Source: an uncultured Lachnospiraceae bacterium
GTDB lineage: Bacteria; Bacillota; Clostridia; Lachnospirales; Lachnospiraceae
Assembly (NCBI GenBank): GCA_910585345.1
Contig: CAJUDS010000023.1
Span: forward strand, 1 to 30,021
Direction: 5' to 3'
Length of the DNA stretch: 30,021 bases
In this document: piece after piece, positions 1-7,335 of the stretch
Layout of the letters: every line of letters begins with the position of its first letter
Numbering within the stretch: position 1 is the first letter of the stretch
Program-made: the position numbers and the translations under genes
The notes under the pieces: model-generated
Told to the model about the DNA's origin: nothing
Database searches by the model: none
Seen by the model: the letters and a program-made list of their open reading frames with translations, nothing else

Positions 1-103
1 TGTCCTCAATAAAATATTTCTTAAAATCGTGTCTCCTCTATTGACTATACTTCAAACAGATACATGAAATAACGGCAGAACACGTTCTTCAGCATTTTGC
101 ATA

Positions 104-140
104 TAAAAACAAAGCCGGAAACCCGTTTCTGATTTCCGGC
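104..140 (-). terminator. Hairpin terminator, cassette A
   Basis: The minus strand GCCGGAAA, 11-base loop, TTTCCGGC is followed by TTTGTTTTTAT. A perfect 8-bp stem plus T-run makes a good rho-independent terminator, ending the leftmost cassette. Confidence 0.75.
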
Positions 141-669
141 CTGTCATTTCCTGTGTATTTCTGCTTTTCTGTCTGTTCAGTCAGGGATGAAAAAATTTCA
201 TAAAAGTGCCTCTTCCTGGTTCAACTGTCCTTCCGGGTATTCTGTCATGTACCGGATATTTTTCCGGTACTTCTCTGCCAACTTTTCTCAAAATAAAGTA
301 TGGAAGATGCCTTCTCCTCATCCCTTTTCAGTTGTGTAACAGCAGAAAGATGTCTGCATCCATATCCTCCCTTTTCATAAAACAGCCGTTCCCTTGTCCT
401 GTCTCCGTGCCGTATTCATGGATCACACAGCCTTTGCTGCCCTGTTTTCTTCCGCCGCAGTGGTTTTATCCGGCAGCTTTACACAGCCAGCGTTTTCCCT
501 GTGCATATCCTGTGTCAGGAAAGCTCTTTTTATTATCACTTCTGCTTTTTTATGTCAACGCTTCCATCCCTCAGGACAGGATATATTCTTTTCCGTTGTG
601 CCAGTGTGTCGCAGTCAGGTGTACTCTTGTCTGAACACCCTCATTCATCAGGAATGCTGACAGCCCTTT
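141..669. other. Spacer between terminator and small ORF, no gene supported
   Basis: Contains several short frames on the plus strand, none with a ribosome binding site or recognisable protein features. Parts are diverged copies of 3085-3406. Could hold an antisense RNA for the small hydrophobic ORF, but nothing in the sequence proves it. Confidence 0.4.
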
Positions 670-744
670 TCACTGTCTGTATGCCGACAGTACGCATATG
701 GCCAGCAGTACTGCCGTGATTACACCGTAAGTTTCTCCTCCCAT
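670..744 (-). CDS. Small hydrophobic peptide ORF, copy A (24 aa)
   Basis: Same peptide as at 3407-3481: starts MGGETYGVI, has a hydrophobic middle and ends SAYRQ. AGGAG at 751-755 is 6 bases from the ATG. One base differs between the copies and is synonymous. Resembles in size and topology the membrane peptides of type I toxin-antitoxin systems; no antitoxin RNA has been identified here. Confidence 0.5.
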   Translation of the reverse strand: MGGETYGVITAVLLAICVLSAYRQ

Positions 745-1206
745 AGGTTTCTCCTGTTTTCATCCTGCCATGGTTTTTATCCATCGGCGCTGCTGTCTGC
801 GCCACCGTAAAGCACAGTTCCGACACACCGCTTTTTCCTCTGACAGCATTCTGTTACGCTTCTATCATGGCGCGGCTTCTGCTCTTTCCCGTGGCAGTCT
901 AAGCGGCTGGCCTGCCAGTTTTTCCTGTCTCCCCGGCCTGCCCAATTTTCTGTTTCCTCTCCGGGCTGCGGACATTGAAGTTTCTAACTGTCCTGGGTTT
1001 TCTATGAAACCTTTTTACGACAGAGCGGGGCCCTCTGCTTCCATCCCCGCCACGCAGACAGCCTGATTCGCCGTCCGGGCGAAAGCGGCTTTTCCCGGAC
1101 ATCCATGTCCGGGAACTGCTGCCTTGCGTGCAGGCCAGTAAGAAACTTCTAATATCCTCCGCAAAGGAGTGGAAACAGAAGATTTGGGCAGGTCCGGGGA
1201 TGTAAA
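671..1206. repeat. Long near-identical direct repeat (unit A of pair A/B)
   Basis: Bases 671-1206 match 3408-3943 at a constant offset of 2737 with only a few mismatches (for example 700 G/A, and GGAGTGG versus GGAGGGG near 1170). It contains the inverted-repeat element and the small hydrophobic ORF. High identity implies recent duplication or gene conversion. Confidence 0.85.
930..1200 (-). repeat. Inverted-repeat element, copy A
   Basis: A 271-bp element with the same outer ends and about 60-bp imperfect terminal inverted repeats as copies B and C, and the palindrome TTCCCGGACAT-CC-ATGTCCGGGAA at 1092-1115. It ends 97 bases from the tip-1 immunity stop. Frames read through it are identical in copies A and B only because the DNA is duplicated; no coding signal is seen. 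Confidence 0.85.
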
Positions 1207-1296
1207 GTACAAATAATAGTCATCCGCTCAGCCTATTGTTTCTAATTATTTTATTTGTAGTCTCAAATATCAAAAATCCTGCACAATATAACCACT

Positions 1297-1692
1297 TCAT
1301 TTTTCTTTTCTTAGCCAAAATATATTTAATAAACTATTTGAGACTTTCTCAACTTTCACCTCTTTACAAATTATTTTTCCTGTTAATATCGTTAAGTCTA
1401 TAGACACATCATAAAATCCTGAAAAATCTTTGCTTTCACTTAACGTAATATTTTGACCATAGTAACCTAATTGACCACTTCTCATATCTCGCACATGTTC
1501 AATAGTTCTCCAAGTTGCATCTGTCTCATAAGCAACTTTATAACATGATAAAAACGAAATTTTCCAACTCGTTTCACTATCATTATAAATTAATATATCT
1601 ATCTCATCACCAAAGAAATTTGTTTGAAAATCTAAAATTTCCACATCCCAATATTCGGTACGATCAATTTTTTGTTGTATATCCTCTAACAT
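1297..1692 (-). CDS. Candidate immunity protein for toxin tip 1
   Basis: A protein of 131 residues; AAGGA lies 8 bases before the ATG, 17 bases after the tip-1 stop. It begins MLEDIQQKIDRTEYWDVEIL, then FFGDEIDILIYNDSETSW, ISFLSCYKVAYETDATWR and a strand-rich second half ending with basic WLRKEK. Acidic N-terminus, beta-rich fold and AT-rich composition fit a small immunity protein. Pairing is inferred from adjacency. Confidence 0.7.
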   Translation of the reverse strand: MLEDIQQKIDRTEYWDVEILDFQTNFFGDEIDILIYNDSETSWKISFLSCYKVAYETDATWRTIEHVRDMRSGQLGYYGQNITLSESKDFSGFYDVSIDLTILTGKIICKEVKVEKVSNSLLNIFWLRKEK

Positions 1693-1709
1693 AACACCAT
1701 CCTTTCAAA

Positions 1710-2723
1710 TTAACTTTCCCAAGGTATATGACCATCCGGACTCTTATGGCTAACAATATTGCCATTAATATCAAGCGAATTTTTTGATTCGTCTAGAATA
1801 TGCATATGCTGGTAATTTGTCACCTTATCCGGTGGGTCAACACGAACTCTAAAATTACCATTTGCATCTTTAATATGTATTCTTCCATTATGTTCTGAAT
1901 ATGTCCACCCTTCTGGTAAATTGGTCTGCAATTGTTCTCTACTCATACCGCTAATGACTTTTGCATCGCCACTGCTTAATGCATCTACAAATCTAGATGT
2001 TTCACTCATATCTTTATCAAAACGACCATCTCCCGCTCCACCATCACCACCGTCTGCTGCAACATACGAGCTCGTTCCCGCATACCCGCTTGGGTCGTAG
2101 TAGGTTACCGGGTTATTTGCACAGTATGCGTACAGGTTCAGGCCGTCTCCGCGGTAGGTATCCTCCTGCATGAATCTTCCCACTGCCGGGTTGTAGTAGC
2201 GTGCCCGCAGGTAGTACTGGCCGGTTATGCCGTCATACTGCTGGCCGGTGTAGCGGATACGGTTTTCGATCTGTTCCACGCTGTCCAGTATATTTCCGAA
2301 CGCGTCGTATCGGTAGCAGTTGCTGACTGTTCCGGTTTCATCCGTAATCAGGGCCGTGCTGAGTTGTTCATCTTTATGGTAATAGTAGATCTTCCCGGCT
2401 CTGTTTAGTGCCTCTGTTCCGGCTCCCTGGTGGTAGCTTGTCTGTTCTTTCTCACCTCTTTCATAAACCAGTTCTCCCTTATGGTAGACGAAGCGCAGGA
2501 GTTTTCCGTTCTCTTCCATCTCATGGCGCAGGCCTTCCGGGTCGTAGCGGTTTGTCTGTATGGTGCCGTCCTCGAGTTGTACGCTTGTCTGTTGATTTTT
2601 GGTGTTGTAGGTGTAGATACACACGCCGGACGTATCCCTCTTCTGAGTATACCGCCCTGTCCGCCGCAGGTAAAGATGCTTCTCCTGTGGATTTTCTTTT
2701 CCCAGATGGACTGGTTTTTCCAT
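1710..2723 (-). CDS. Orphan Rhs 3' fragment with toxin tip 1
   Basis: A frame of 337 codons. The first 34 residues (MEKPVHLGKENPQEKHLYLR onward) are unrelated to Rhs; homology to the full-length protein starts at IYTYNTKNQQ (36-45) and is nearly perfect through RARYYNPAVGRF and DPSG (210-213). After DGGDGGAG a different tip begins (about 233-337): FDKDMSETSRFVDALSSGD, TYSEHNGRIHIKDANGNFRV, and YQHMHILDESKNSLDINGN. HMHI and GHIPWE hint at a His-dependent nuclease, unproven. No convincing Shine-Dalgarno precedes the ATG. An orphan tip that can replace the tip of the complete gene by homologous recombination is the simplest reading, as described for Rhs/CDI orphans in enterobacteria. Confidence 0.75.
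   Translation of the reverse strand: MEKPVHLGKENPQEKHLYLRRTGRYTQKRDTSGVCIYTYNTKNQQTSVQLEDGTIQTNRYDPEGLRHEMEENGKLLRFVYHKGELVYERGEKEQTSYHQGAGTEALNRAGKIYYYHKDEQLSTALITDETGTVSNCYRYDAFGNILDSVEQIENRIRYTGQQYDGITGQYYLRARYYNPAVGRFMQEDTYRGDGLNLYAYCANNPVTYYDPSGYAGTSSYVAADGGDGGAGDGRFDKDMSETSRFVDALSSGDAKVISGMSREQLQTNLPEGWTYSEHNGRIHIKDANGNFRVRVDPPDKVTNYQHMHILDESKNSLDINGNIVSHKSPDGHIPWES
2037..2624 (-). repeat. Conserved Rhs-core block, orphan tip 1 copy
   Basis: Aligns at offset 5673 with 7710-8297 in the full-length rhs gene with few mismatches, and at offset 2662 with 4699-5235 of tip 2. The left border, just after the codons for DGGDGG, is where the three toxin tips diverge abruptly. Such a block is a natural target for homologous exchange of tips. 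Confidence 0.85.
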
Positions 2724-2765
2724 TGCAGTGTTATACTCTCATGCTTCTTTAACTGGCATGCTGCC

Positions 2766-3046
2766 AAATAGTGTCAGTCCATGGTCTTATGTCAGCTTTC
2801 AGAGTTATAAAATCCTGATTTAGCTTCTCGTTACAGCATATCTGTATATCTCTAAGTCTCTGATTTACAACGTAGTGCAACATACAGACATTTTAGATGC
2901 ATACCACAGCGACGGCATACAAATATGCCTGCTATACCGCAGACAGATTGTCTTTCCGCTGTGGTCTGGCTTTATAACACAGTAACAGATGTAGGAGCTT
3001 CAAATATAAGACATAATGGCAGTATAGATTCTTCCCCACCCCGTAT
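2766..3046. other. AT-rich spacer upstream of orphan tip 1
   Basis: There is no supported gene. The minus strand contains TGTTATAAA (extended -10 like) at 2979-2971 without a good -35; it could be a weak promoter for orphan tip 1, whose first ATG lies about 250 bases downstream. Confidence in that promoter is low. Confidence 0.35.
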
Positions 3047-3084
3047 GTAAAAGCAAAGCCGAAAACCTGTTCCTGATTTCCGGC
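3047..3084 (-). terminator. Hairpin terminator, cassette B
   Basis: The minus strand GCCGGAAA ... TTTTCGGC (one G-T pair) is followed by TTTGCTTTTA. It matches the hairpin at 104-140 in sequence and relative position and closes the unit that begins with orphan tip 2. Confidence 0.65.
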
Positions 3085-3406
3085 CTGTCATTTCCTGCGT
3101 ATTACCATTTTTTCTGTCTGTTCTGTCGGGGATGAAAACATTTCATAAAAGCGGTCTTTCCTGATTCGGTCGTCCTGTCTGCCTTCTTTCCTCCGTACTA
3201 GTTTTACCCGGCAGCCCTATACAGTCGGCATCTTCACCGTGCATATCCTGTATCGGGAACGTGCCCGGAAGTATCATTCCATCTTCTTTTTGCTGTGGTG
3301 GTTCCGTCCCACAGAGTAGGCATATCTTTCCACTGCATCCAGATATGATGGCCGGGCATGATCTTTCTCTTACCGTCTTTCGCCGCCCAGAAACAGACAG
3401 CCTGTT
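3085..3406. other. Diverged duplicated intergenic sequence, no gene supported
   Basis: This stretch aligns loosely with 141-669 (shared pieces such as ATGAAAA.ATTTCATAAAAG and GTGCATATCCTGT) but is shorter by about 200 bases. No frame has a ribosome binding site and coherent protein features. Read as a decayed copy of the same spacer. Confidence 0.5.
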
Positions 3407-3481
3407 TCACTGTCTGTATGCCGACAGTACGCATATAGCCAGCAGTACTGCCGTGATTACACCGTAAGTTTCTCCTCCCAT
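3407..3481 (-). CDS. Small hydrophobic peptide ORF, copy B (24 aa)
   Basis: A short frame beginning MGGETYGVITAV, with a hydrophobic core LLAICVL and polar basic tail SAYRQ, then TGA. AGGAG lies 6 bases before the ATG. Length, one membrane helix and a charged tail recall type I toxin or holin-like toxin peptides of Firmicutes. It is identical in protein sequence to the copy at 670-744, with one synonymous base change (GCT for GCC). It lies downstream of the inverted-repeat element in the same transcription direction. Expression is not shown. Confidence 0.5.
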   Translation of the reverse strand: MGGETYGVITAVLLAICVLSAYRQ

Positions 3482-3943
3482 AGGTTTCTCCTGTTTTCAT
3501 CCTGCCATGGTTTTTATCCATCGGCGCTGCTGTCTGCGCCACCGTAAAGCACAGTTCCGACACACCGCTTTTTCCTCTGACAGCATTCTGTTACGCTTCT
3601 ATCATGGCGCGGCTTCTGCTCTTTCCCGTGGCAGTCTAAGCGGCTGGCCTGCCAGTTTTTCCTGTCTCCCCGGCCTGCCCAATTTTCTGTTTCCTCTCCG
3701 GGCTGCGGACATTGAAGTTTCTAACTGTCCTGGGTTTTCTATGAAACCTTTTTACGACAGAGCGGGGCCCTCTGCTTCCATCCCCGCCACGCAGACAGCC
3801 TGATTCGCCGTCCGGGCGAAAGCGGCTTTTCCCGGACATCCATGTCCGGGAACTGCTGCCTTGCGTGCAGGCCAGTAAGAAACTTCTAATATCCTCCGCA
3901 AAGGAGGGGAAACAGAAGATTTGGGCAGGTCCGGGGATGTAAA
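3408..3943. repeat. Long near-identical direct repeat (unit B of pair A/B)
   Basis: This is the partner of 671-1206. Together with orphan tip 2 and its immunity gene it forms one repeat unit of the cassette array. Confidence 0.85.
3667..3937 (-). repeat. Inverted-repeat element, copy B
   Basis: A 271-bp copy, almost identical to copy A (offset 2737 bases). Outer ends TCCCCGGCCTGCCCAA and TTTGGGCAGGTCCGGGGA are imperfect complements; the inverted match extends about 60 bases inward through CTGTTTCC, GCGGA and GAAGTTTCT. The centre carries a near-perfect palindrome at 3829-3852 (TTCCCGGACAT, CC, ATGTCCGGGAA) and a second small hairpin TTCGCC/GGCGAA. It begins 87 bases after the tip-2 immunity stop. 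No real ORF is supported inside. Confidence 0.85.
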
Positions 3944-4023
3944 ACCACGGTCGATTTTATTTTCTATTGCTGTATTCATTTAAACCATATTAAACTTTAG
4001 CTGAACACAATTTACCATTTTAC

Positions 4024-4401
4024 TTATACACTCAAATCATTTACTTGATAAGACTTCGCAAGTATCCAACCAAACATTCCATAAGAAGAATTTATTTTTA
4101 TGTATTTATAATTATTGGCAACTAAAAAAGCTTCCAATTCTTGTTCCGTTTGATAATCAATTGGCCAACAATATCCTTCTAATTTTTTGAGTTCGGTTTT
4201 ATTATCATTTATAAAATTACTAATTTTATGCTCTTCAATATCAAGAATTTGATTATCGTCAAGTATACATTCAAATAAATGCGTCAAAACGTCAAAAAAA
4301 CATATTATCTTTTTTTCTTTTTTAACGGTATTATAAGTTTGAATAGTCAATATCTTTTCTTTTATATTCACATTGTATTCAACTATATATGCGTCATGCA
4401 T
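4024..4401 (-). CDS. Candidate immunity protein for toxin tip 2
   Basis: A protein of 125 residues beginning MHDAYIVEYNVNIKEKILTI, starting 9 bases after the tip-2 stop, with AGGAGG 12 bases before the ATG. It has several beta-strands, an acidic central part (DDNQILDIEEHK), EGYCWPIDYQTEQELEAFL, and a C-terminal SSYGMFGWILAKSYQ. The base composition is strongly AT-rich. Position directly after a toxin tip, small size and acidic patches are typical of Rhs immunity proteins. I do not recognise a numbered Imm family with certainty. Confidence 0.7.
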   Translation of the reverse strand: MHDAYIVEYNVNIKEKILTIQTYNTVKKEKKIICFFDVLTHLFECILDDNQILDIEEHKISNFINDNKTELKKLEGYCWPIDYQTEQELEAFLVANNYKYIKINSSYGMFGWILAKSYQVNDLSV

Positions 4402-4410
4402 ACTTTGTTT

Positions 4411-5181
4411 TTACCTCCTGCTATCTTGTCTTGGTGGTTTTTTGCCCCAATCCCATAAATGAATATGAGGAAATACATGCGTACCATCATCACTGTGATT
4501 GAAATCTATATCCATTTTTGCTCTACCCTCCTCATCATAATATCTTCTTTGTTTAACGCTTCCATCTGGGTTTAATAAATCTGCAGAAGAGTTTGGTGTT
4601 TGTTTCGTTGCTGGTAAGCTGGTCTTGTCATCTATGACCTGATGATCTCCCATCGGCTGCCCACCATTTATAGCTCCTTCCAATAATTTATCTCCCGCTC
4701 CACCATCACCACCGTCTGCTGCAACATACGGGCTCGTTCCCGCATACCCGCTTGGGTCGTAGTAGGTTACCGGGTTATTCGCACAGTACGCATACAGGTT
4801 CAGGCCGTCTCCGCGGTAGGTATCCTCCTGCATGAATCTTCCCACCGCCGGGTTGTAGTAGCGTGCCCTCAGGTAGTATTGGCCTGTTATGCCGTCATAC
4901 TGCTGTCCGGTGTAGCGGATGCGGTTTTCGATCTGTTCCATGCTGTCCAGTATATTTCCGAACGCGTCATAGCGATAGGTATTTTTTATAGCTCCCTGTT
5001 CATCCGTGATGAGTGCCGTGCTGAGTTGTTCATCTTTATGGTAATAGTAGATCTTCCCGGCTCTGTTTAGTGCCTCTGTTCCGGCTCCCTGGTGGTAGCT
5101 TGTCTGTTCTTTCTCACCTCTTTCATAAACCAGTTCTCCCTTATGGTAGACGAAGCGCAGGAGTTTTCCGTTCTCTTCCAT
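4411..5181 (-). CDS. Orphan Rhs 3' fragment with toxin tip 2
   Basis: From the first ATG the frame gives 256 residues, but Rhs homology continues upstream to about 5235 (DGTVQTNRYDPEGLRHEME) without a good start codon; a TAA at about 5265 closes the frame. It is thus the 3' end of an Rhs gene. The core RARYYNPAVGRFMQEDTYRG and DPSG (142-145) are near-identical to the full-length protein. After the motif DGGDGGAG the sequence changes to a different tip (about 164-256): LLNPDGSVKQRRYYDEEGRA, then DIDFNHSDDG and FPHIHLWDWGKKPPR. His-rich HIHLWDW near the end suggests a metal-dependent nuclease-like toxin, unproven. A silent donor for tip exchange, or expressed from the promoter just upstream. 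Confidence 0.75.
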   Translation of the reverse strand: MEENGKLLRFVYHKGELVYERGEKEQTSYHQGAGTEALNRAGKIYYYHKDEQLSTALITDEQGAIKNTYRYDAFGNILDSMEQIENRIRYTGQQYDGITGQYYLRARYYNPAVGRFMQEDTYRGDGLNLYAYCANNPVTYYDPSGYAGTSPYVAADGGDGGAGDKLLEGAINGGQPMGDHQVIDDKTSLPATKQTPNSSADLLNPDGSVKQRRYYDEEGRAKMDIDFNHSDDGTHVFPHIHLWDWGKKPPRQDSRR

Positions 5182-5235
5182 CTCATGGCGCAGTCCTTCC
5201 GGGTCGTAGCGGTTTGTCTGTACGGTGCCGTCCTC
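4699..5235 (-). repeat. Conserved Rhs-core block, orphan tip 2 copy
   Basis: Homologous to 2037-2574 and 7710-8247. One patch at about 4966-5016 differs markedly (protein DEQGAIKNTYRYD instead of DETGTVSNCYRYD), while flanks are nearly identical, as after gene conversion or mosaic recombination. Confidence 0.85.
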
Positions 5236-5305
5236 TCTGCCGCAGATAAAGATACTCCATTACTTTTTCATTCCATTGGTCTGCACGCATAAATATCCAA
5301 ATTGT

Positions 5306-5334
5306 ATTATAACAAAGTGTCCGCGCCTATACAA
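5306..5334 (-). promoter_or_regulatory. Sigma-A-type extended -10 promoter upstream of orphan tip 2
   Basis: The minus strand has TGTTATAAT (extended -10, perfect TGnTATAAT) at 5314-5306, with a weak TTGTAT -35 exactly 17 bases upstream. It lies in the gap between the DUF4062 stop and the start of the orphan Rhs fragment, so it would drive tip 2 and its immunity gene. Inference from the consensus only. Confidence 0.6.
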
Positions 5335-5347
5335 TTTCTCTGTCAAG

Positions 5348-6421
5348 TTATCTGATAGTCCATTCAATATTATACCGTTCTCCTATCATAAGCTTACTAA
5401 AACGCTTTTCAATAACATTATTTACAGGACCAATATTTTGCGTCTTTGATGGTACTCTATCTACTGAATGTGAAAATATATTATACCTACACTCACTTAA
5501 TTGTAAATTCATTGGTGCTTCAACTCGTAGTTTCAAATCCCGAACAGGAAATGAATTAGTTAATCCCAGATATTGATGTTCCACATAGACAGAATTTTCT
5601 ATACGGAATTTCACAACGATTTCATACTGCTTACCCTTTTGCGAAACTTCTTCCAATCGGATTGTATAAACCGTAAATGCTCCTTCAGAAAATTCATCTA
5701 CTATTTTCTGCTTTACATTCTCCAACGTTTTATCTATCATTCCTCCTGCATTCCACGAATACCTATCGGAATAATACTGCACCCCATCGACTAACATCTT
5801 AATACGGAATCTTTTAGTATACTCAATGGTCGTTAAATCTATATATTTGAAAATAAATTCTTGATACTCCAAGATATATGGATAGCAAAATTCTGTTTCA
5901 GTTGTATCTGCTCTAATCCACCCTGTAAGGCTTTGAGTTTCTTCACAATTCTTCAGTGATTTATAGATACAATTTTTTAGCGATGCCGTATCATCAAAAA
6001 AACTACATAACTTCGAGTTTGTTATTCTCTCCTTAAACAGTGCATATTCTGAACTCAGATATTCTATATCTGTGATTTTATAATCACCACTTGCTATTTT
6101 AGCTCGTATACCATCCTCGCTTAATAGTATAGCAATTGGCTTTTTTCCAATGTGTTTAGCGTACTCATATTCTTTCTGAATATAACTTTTCTTTGATCCA
6201 GACTCTATACTGCCATATCTGCCTCCCAAAATAAGGATAAATAAATCACTATTTCGTATCCATTTTTTTATAACTTCAAACTGTTTTTTATTATCTGCAG
6301 CAAAAAGCTCCATACCAGCAGGAATATGACCACATTCAAGGATTGCCTCAATCGCAGCCTGTCTTTCTAAAATCATATCGTTATATGTCGAGGACACAAA
6401 TACTTGTAATTTCTTGTTCAT
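5348..6421 (-). CDS. DUF4062 (TIR-like) protein
   Basis: A protein of 357 residues. The N-terminal about 100 residues match DUF4062: VFVSSTYNDMILERQAAIEA (8-27), CGHIPAGMELF, DLFILILGGRYGS and YIQKEYEYAKHIGKKPIAIL. DUF4062 belongs to the TIR-like clan often placed at the N-terminus of STAND/defence proteins (family knowledge). Here it is joined to about 250 residues with many beta-strands and no NTPase motif. The gene is AT-rich (like the immunity genes), sits inside the toxin-cassette array between inverted-repeat copy C and orphan tip 2, and has GGGAAGAG before the ATG. It may be a defence or signalling gene captured by the array. Function unproven. Confidence 0.8.
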   Translation of the reverse strand: MNKKLQVFVSSTYNDMILERQAAIEAILECGHIPAGMELFAADNKKQFEVIKKWIRNSDLFILILGGRYGSIESGSKKSYIQKEYEYAKHIGKKPIAILLSEDGIRAKIASGDYKITDIEYLSSEYALFKERITNSKLCSFFDDTASLKNCIYKSLKNCEETQSLTGWIRADTTETEFCYPYILEYQEFIFKYIDLTTIEYTKRFRIKMLVDGVQYYSDRYSWNAGGMIDKTLENVKQKIVDEFSEGAFTVYTIRLEEVSQKGKQYEIVVKFRIENSVYVEHQYLGLTNSFPVRDLKLRVEAPMNLQLSECRYNIFSHSVDRVPSKTQNIGPVNNVIEKRFSKLMIGERYNIEWTIR

Positions 6422-6501
6422 CTAAACTCTTCCCTCTTTCGCTGCTATAAAACCTCTCTGACTTTTTCTCCACTAACTGACCTGCGGACTTGTCCCTTCT
6501 T

Positions 6502-6773
6502 TCCCCGGCCTGCCCAATTTTCTGTTTCCTCTCCGGGCCGCGGACATTGAAGTTTCTAACTGTCCTGCCGTCTTCCCTGAACCTTTTTTACGACAGAGTA
6601 CGGCTCTTTGTTACTGGCCGCGCCACGCAGACAGCCTGATTCGCCGTCCGGGCGAAAGCGGCTTTTCCCGGACATCCATGTCCGGAAACTGCTGTCTTGC
6701 GCGCAGGCCAGTAAGAAACTTCTAATATCCTCCGCAAAGGAGCGGAAACAGAAGATTTGGGCAGGGCGGGGGA
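6502..6773 (-). repeat. Inverted-repeat element, copy C
   Basis: The third copy of a roughly 270-bp element. Left end reads CCCCGGCCTGCCCAATTTTC and the right end is its imperfect complement (GAAGATTTGGGCAGG). It is more diverged than copies A and B, with several substitutions and a shortened central palindrome. It begins 41 bases after the immunity stop at 6814. Between it and the DUF4062 gene (6422-6501) there is no convincing ORF. Strand is nominal. Confidence 0.75.
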
Positions 6774-6813
6774 GAAACCTTTTCACTCAATATAAACATA
6801 ACACAAATTGCAA

Positions 6814-7335
6814 TTATTTTAGAGATCGCATTTTTTCTAATTGCCTTTTCGCATTTTCGGCTAACAATTTGTTTTTTTCTTTTAATAACTTCTCCAATAC
6901 TTCTTTTGCATCTTGATTTTTTATGTACCCCAAGGCCCAAATACATTTTATTTCAAATGCGCAATTTTCATCCCATTCTAAATATTTAGGCTTTAAATAT
7001 ATTGCTTTTTTCAAATAGTTCACACTTTTAGGAGAATGTATCTTTTGCAAAATCATTGCTATATTCTCATGCTGCTCATGCCAGTCAGATATTAACAACT
7101 CATTTAGTATATTAACGTAACTATGGATATTTATATTATCTTCTGTTAAAAGCAACGTATATATAAGATATTCTAGACGTTTTTTATCTTTTGTAGAAAT
7201 TACAATTTCCAGTTCCTTTTTTAATGTTTCTTCAAACTGCGGATTACCACATTCCATTTCATGTAATAAATCCTCTTTCGAAATCTTGTTCATAAAAAAC
7301 TCTTCAAAAACACTATTAGATAAATTCAAAATCAC
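6814..7335 (-). CDS. HEAT-repeat-like candidate immunity protein for the full-length Rhs toxin
   Basis: A protein of up to 173 residues. The GTG at 7335 overlaps the Rhs stop (GTGA) with AGGAGG 3 bases before it. An internal ATG at 7293 with GAAGAG 6 bases upstream is an alternative start giving 159 residues. The body is a series of amphipathic helix pairs with spacing typical of HEAT repeats (VNYLKKAIYLKPKYLEW, FEIKCIWALGYIKNQDAKEV). The base composition is AT-rich like the toxin tip and unlike the GC-rich Rhs core, so tip and immunity gene probably moved together. Direct overlap with the toxin stop is the classic arrangement for Rhs immunity genes. Specificity is inferred from position only. 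Confidence 0.75.
   Translation of the reverse strand: MILNLSNSVFEEFFMNKISKEDLLHEMECGNPQFEETLKKELEIVISTKDKKRLEYLIYTLLLTEDNINIHSYVNILNELLISDWHEQHENIAMILQKIHSPKSVNYLKKAIYLKPKYLEWDENCAFEIKCIWALGYIKNQDAKEVLEKLLKEKNKLLAENAKRQLEKMRSLK

Noticed and set aside
1..103. Possible start of another minus-strand gene after AGAGGAG near the left edge
   Set aside because: Only an ATT or distant TTG is available as start and the window ends; too little to support a gene.
770..1066. 98-codon plus-strand frame repeated identically at 3507-3803
   Set aside because: Identity is explained by the duplicated DNA; it crosses the inverted-repeat element, lacks a start signal and is broken in copy C.
2405..2767. 120-codon minus-strand frame at the 5' edge of orphan tip 1
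   Set aside because: It overlaps the Rhs-homologous frame out of register; no protein features or start site.
6556..6946. Short frames across inverted-repeat copy C
   Set aside because: They are composed of repeat DNA and the tail of the immunity gene in wrong frames.
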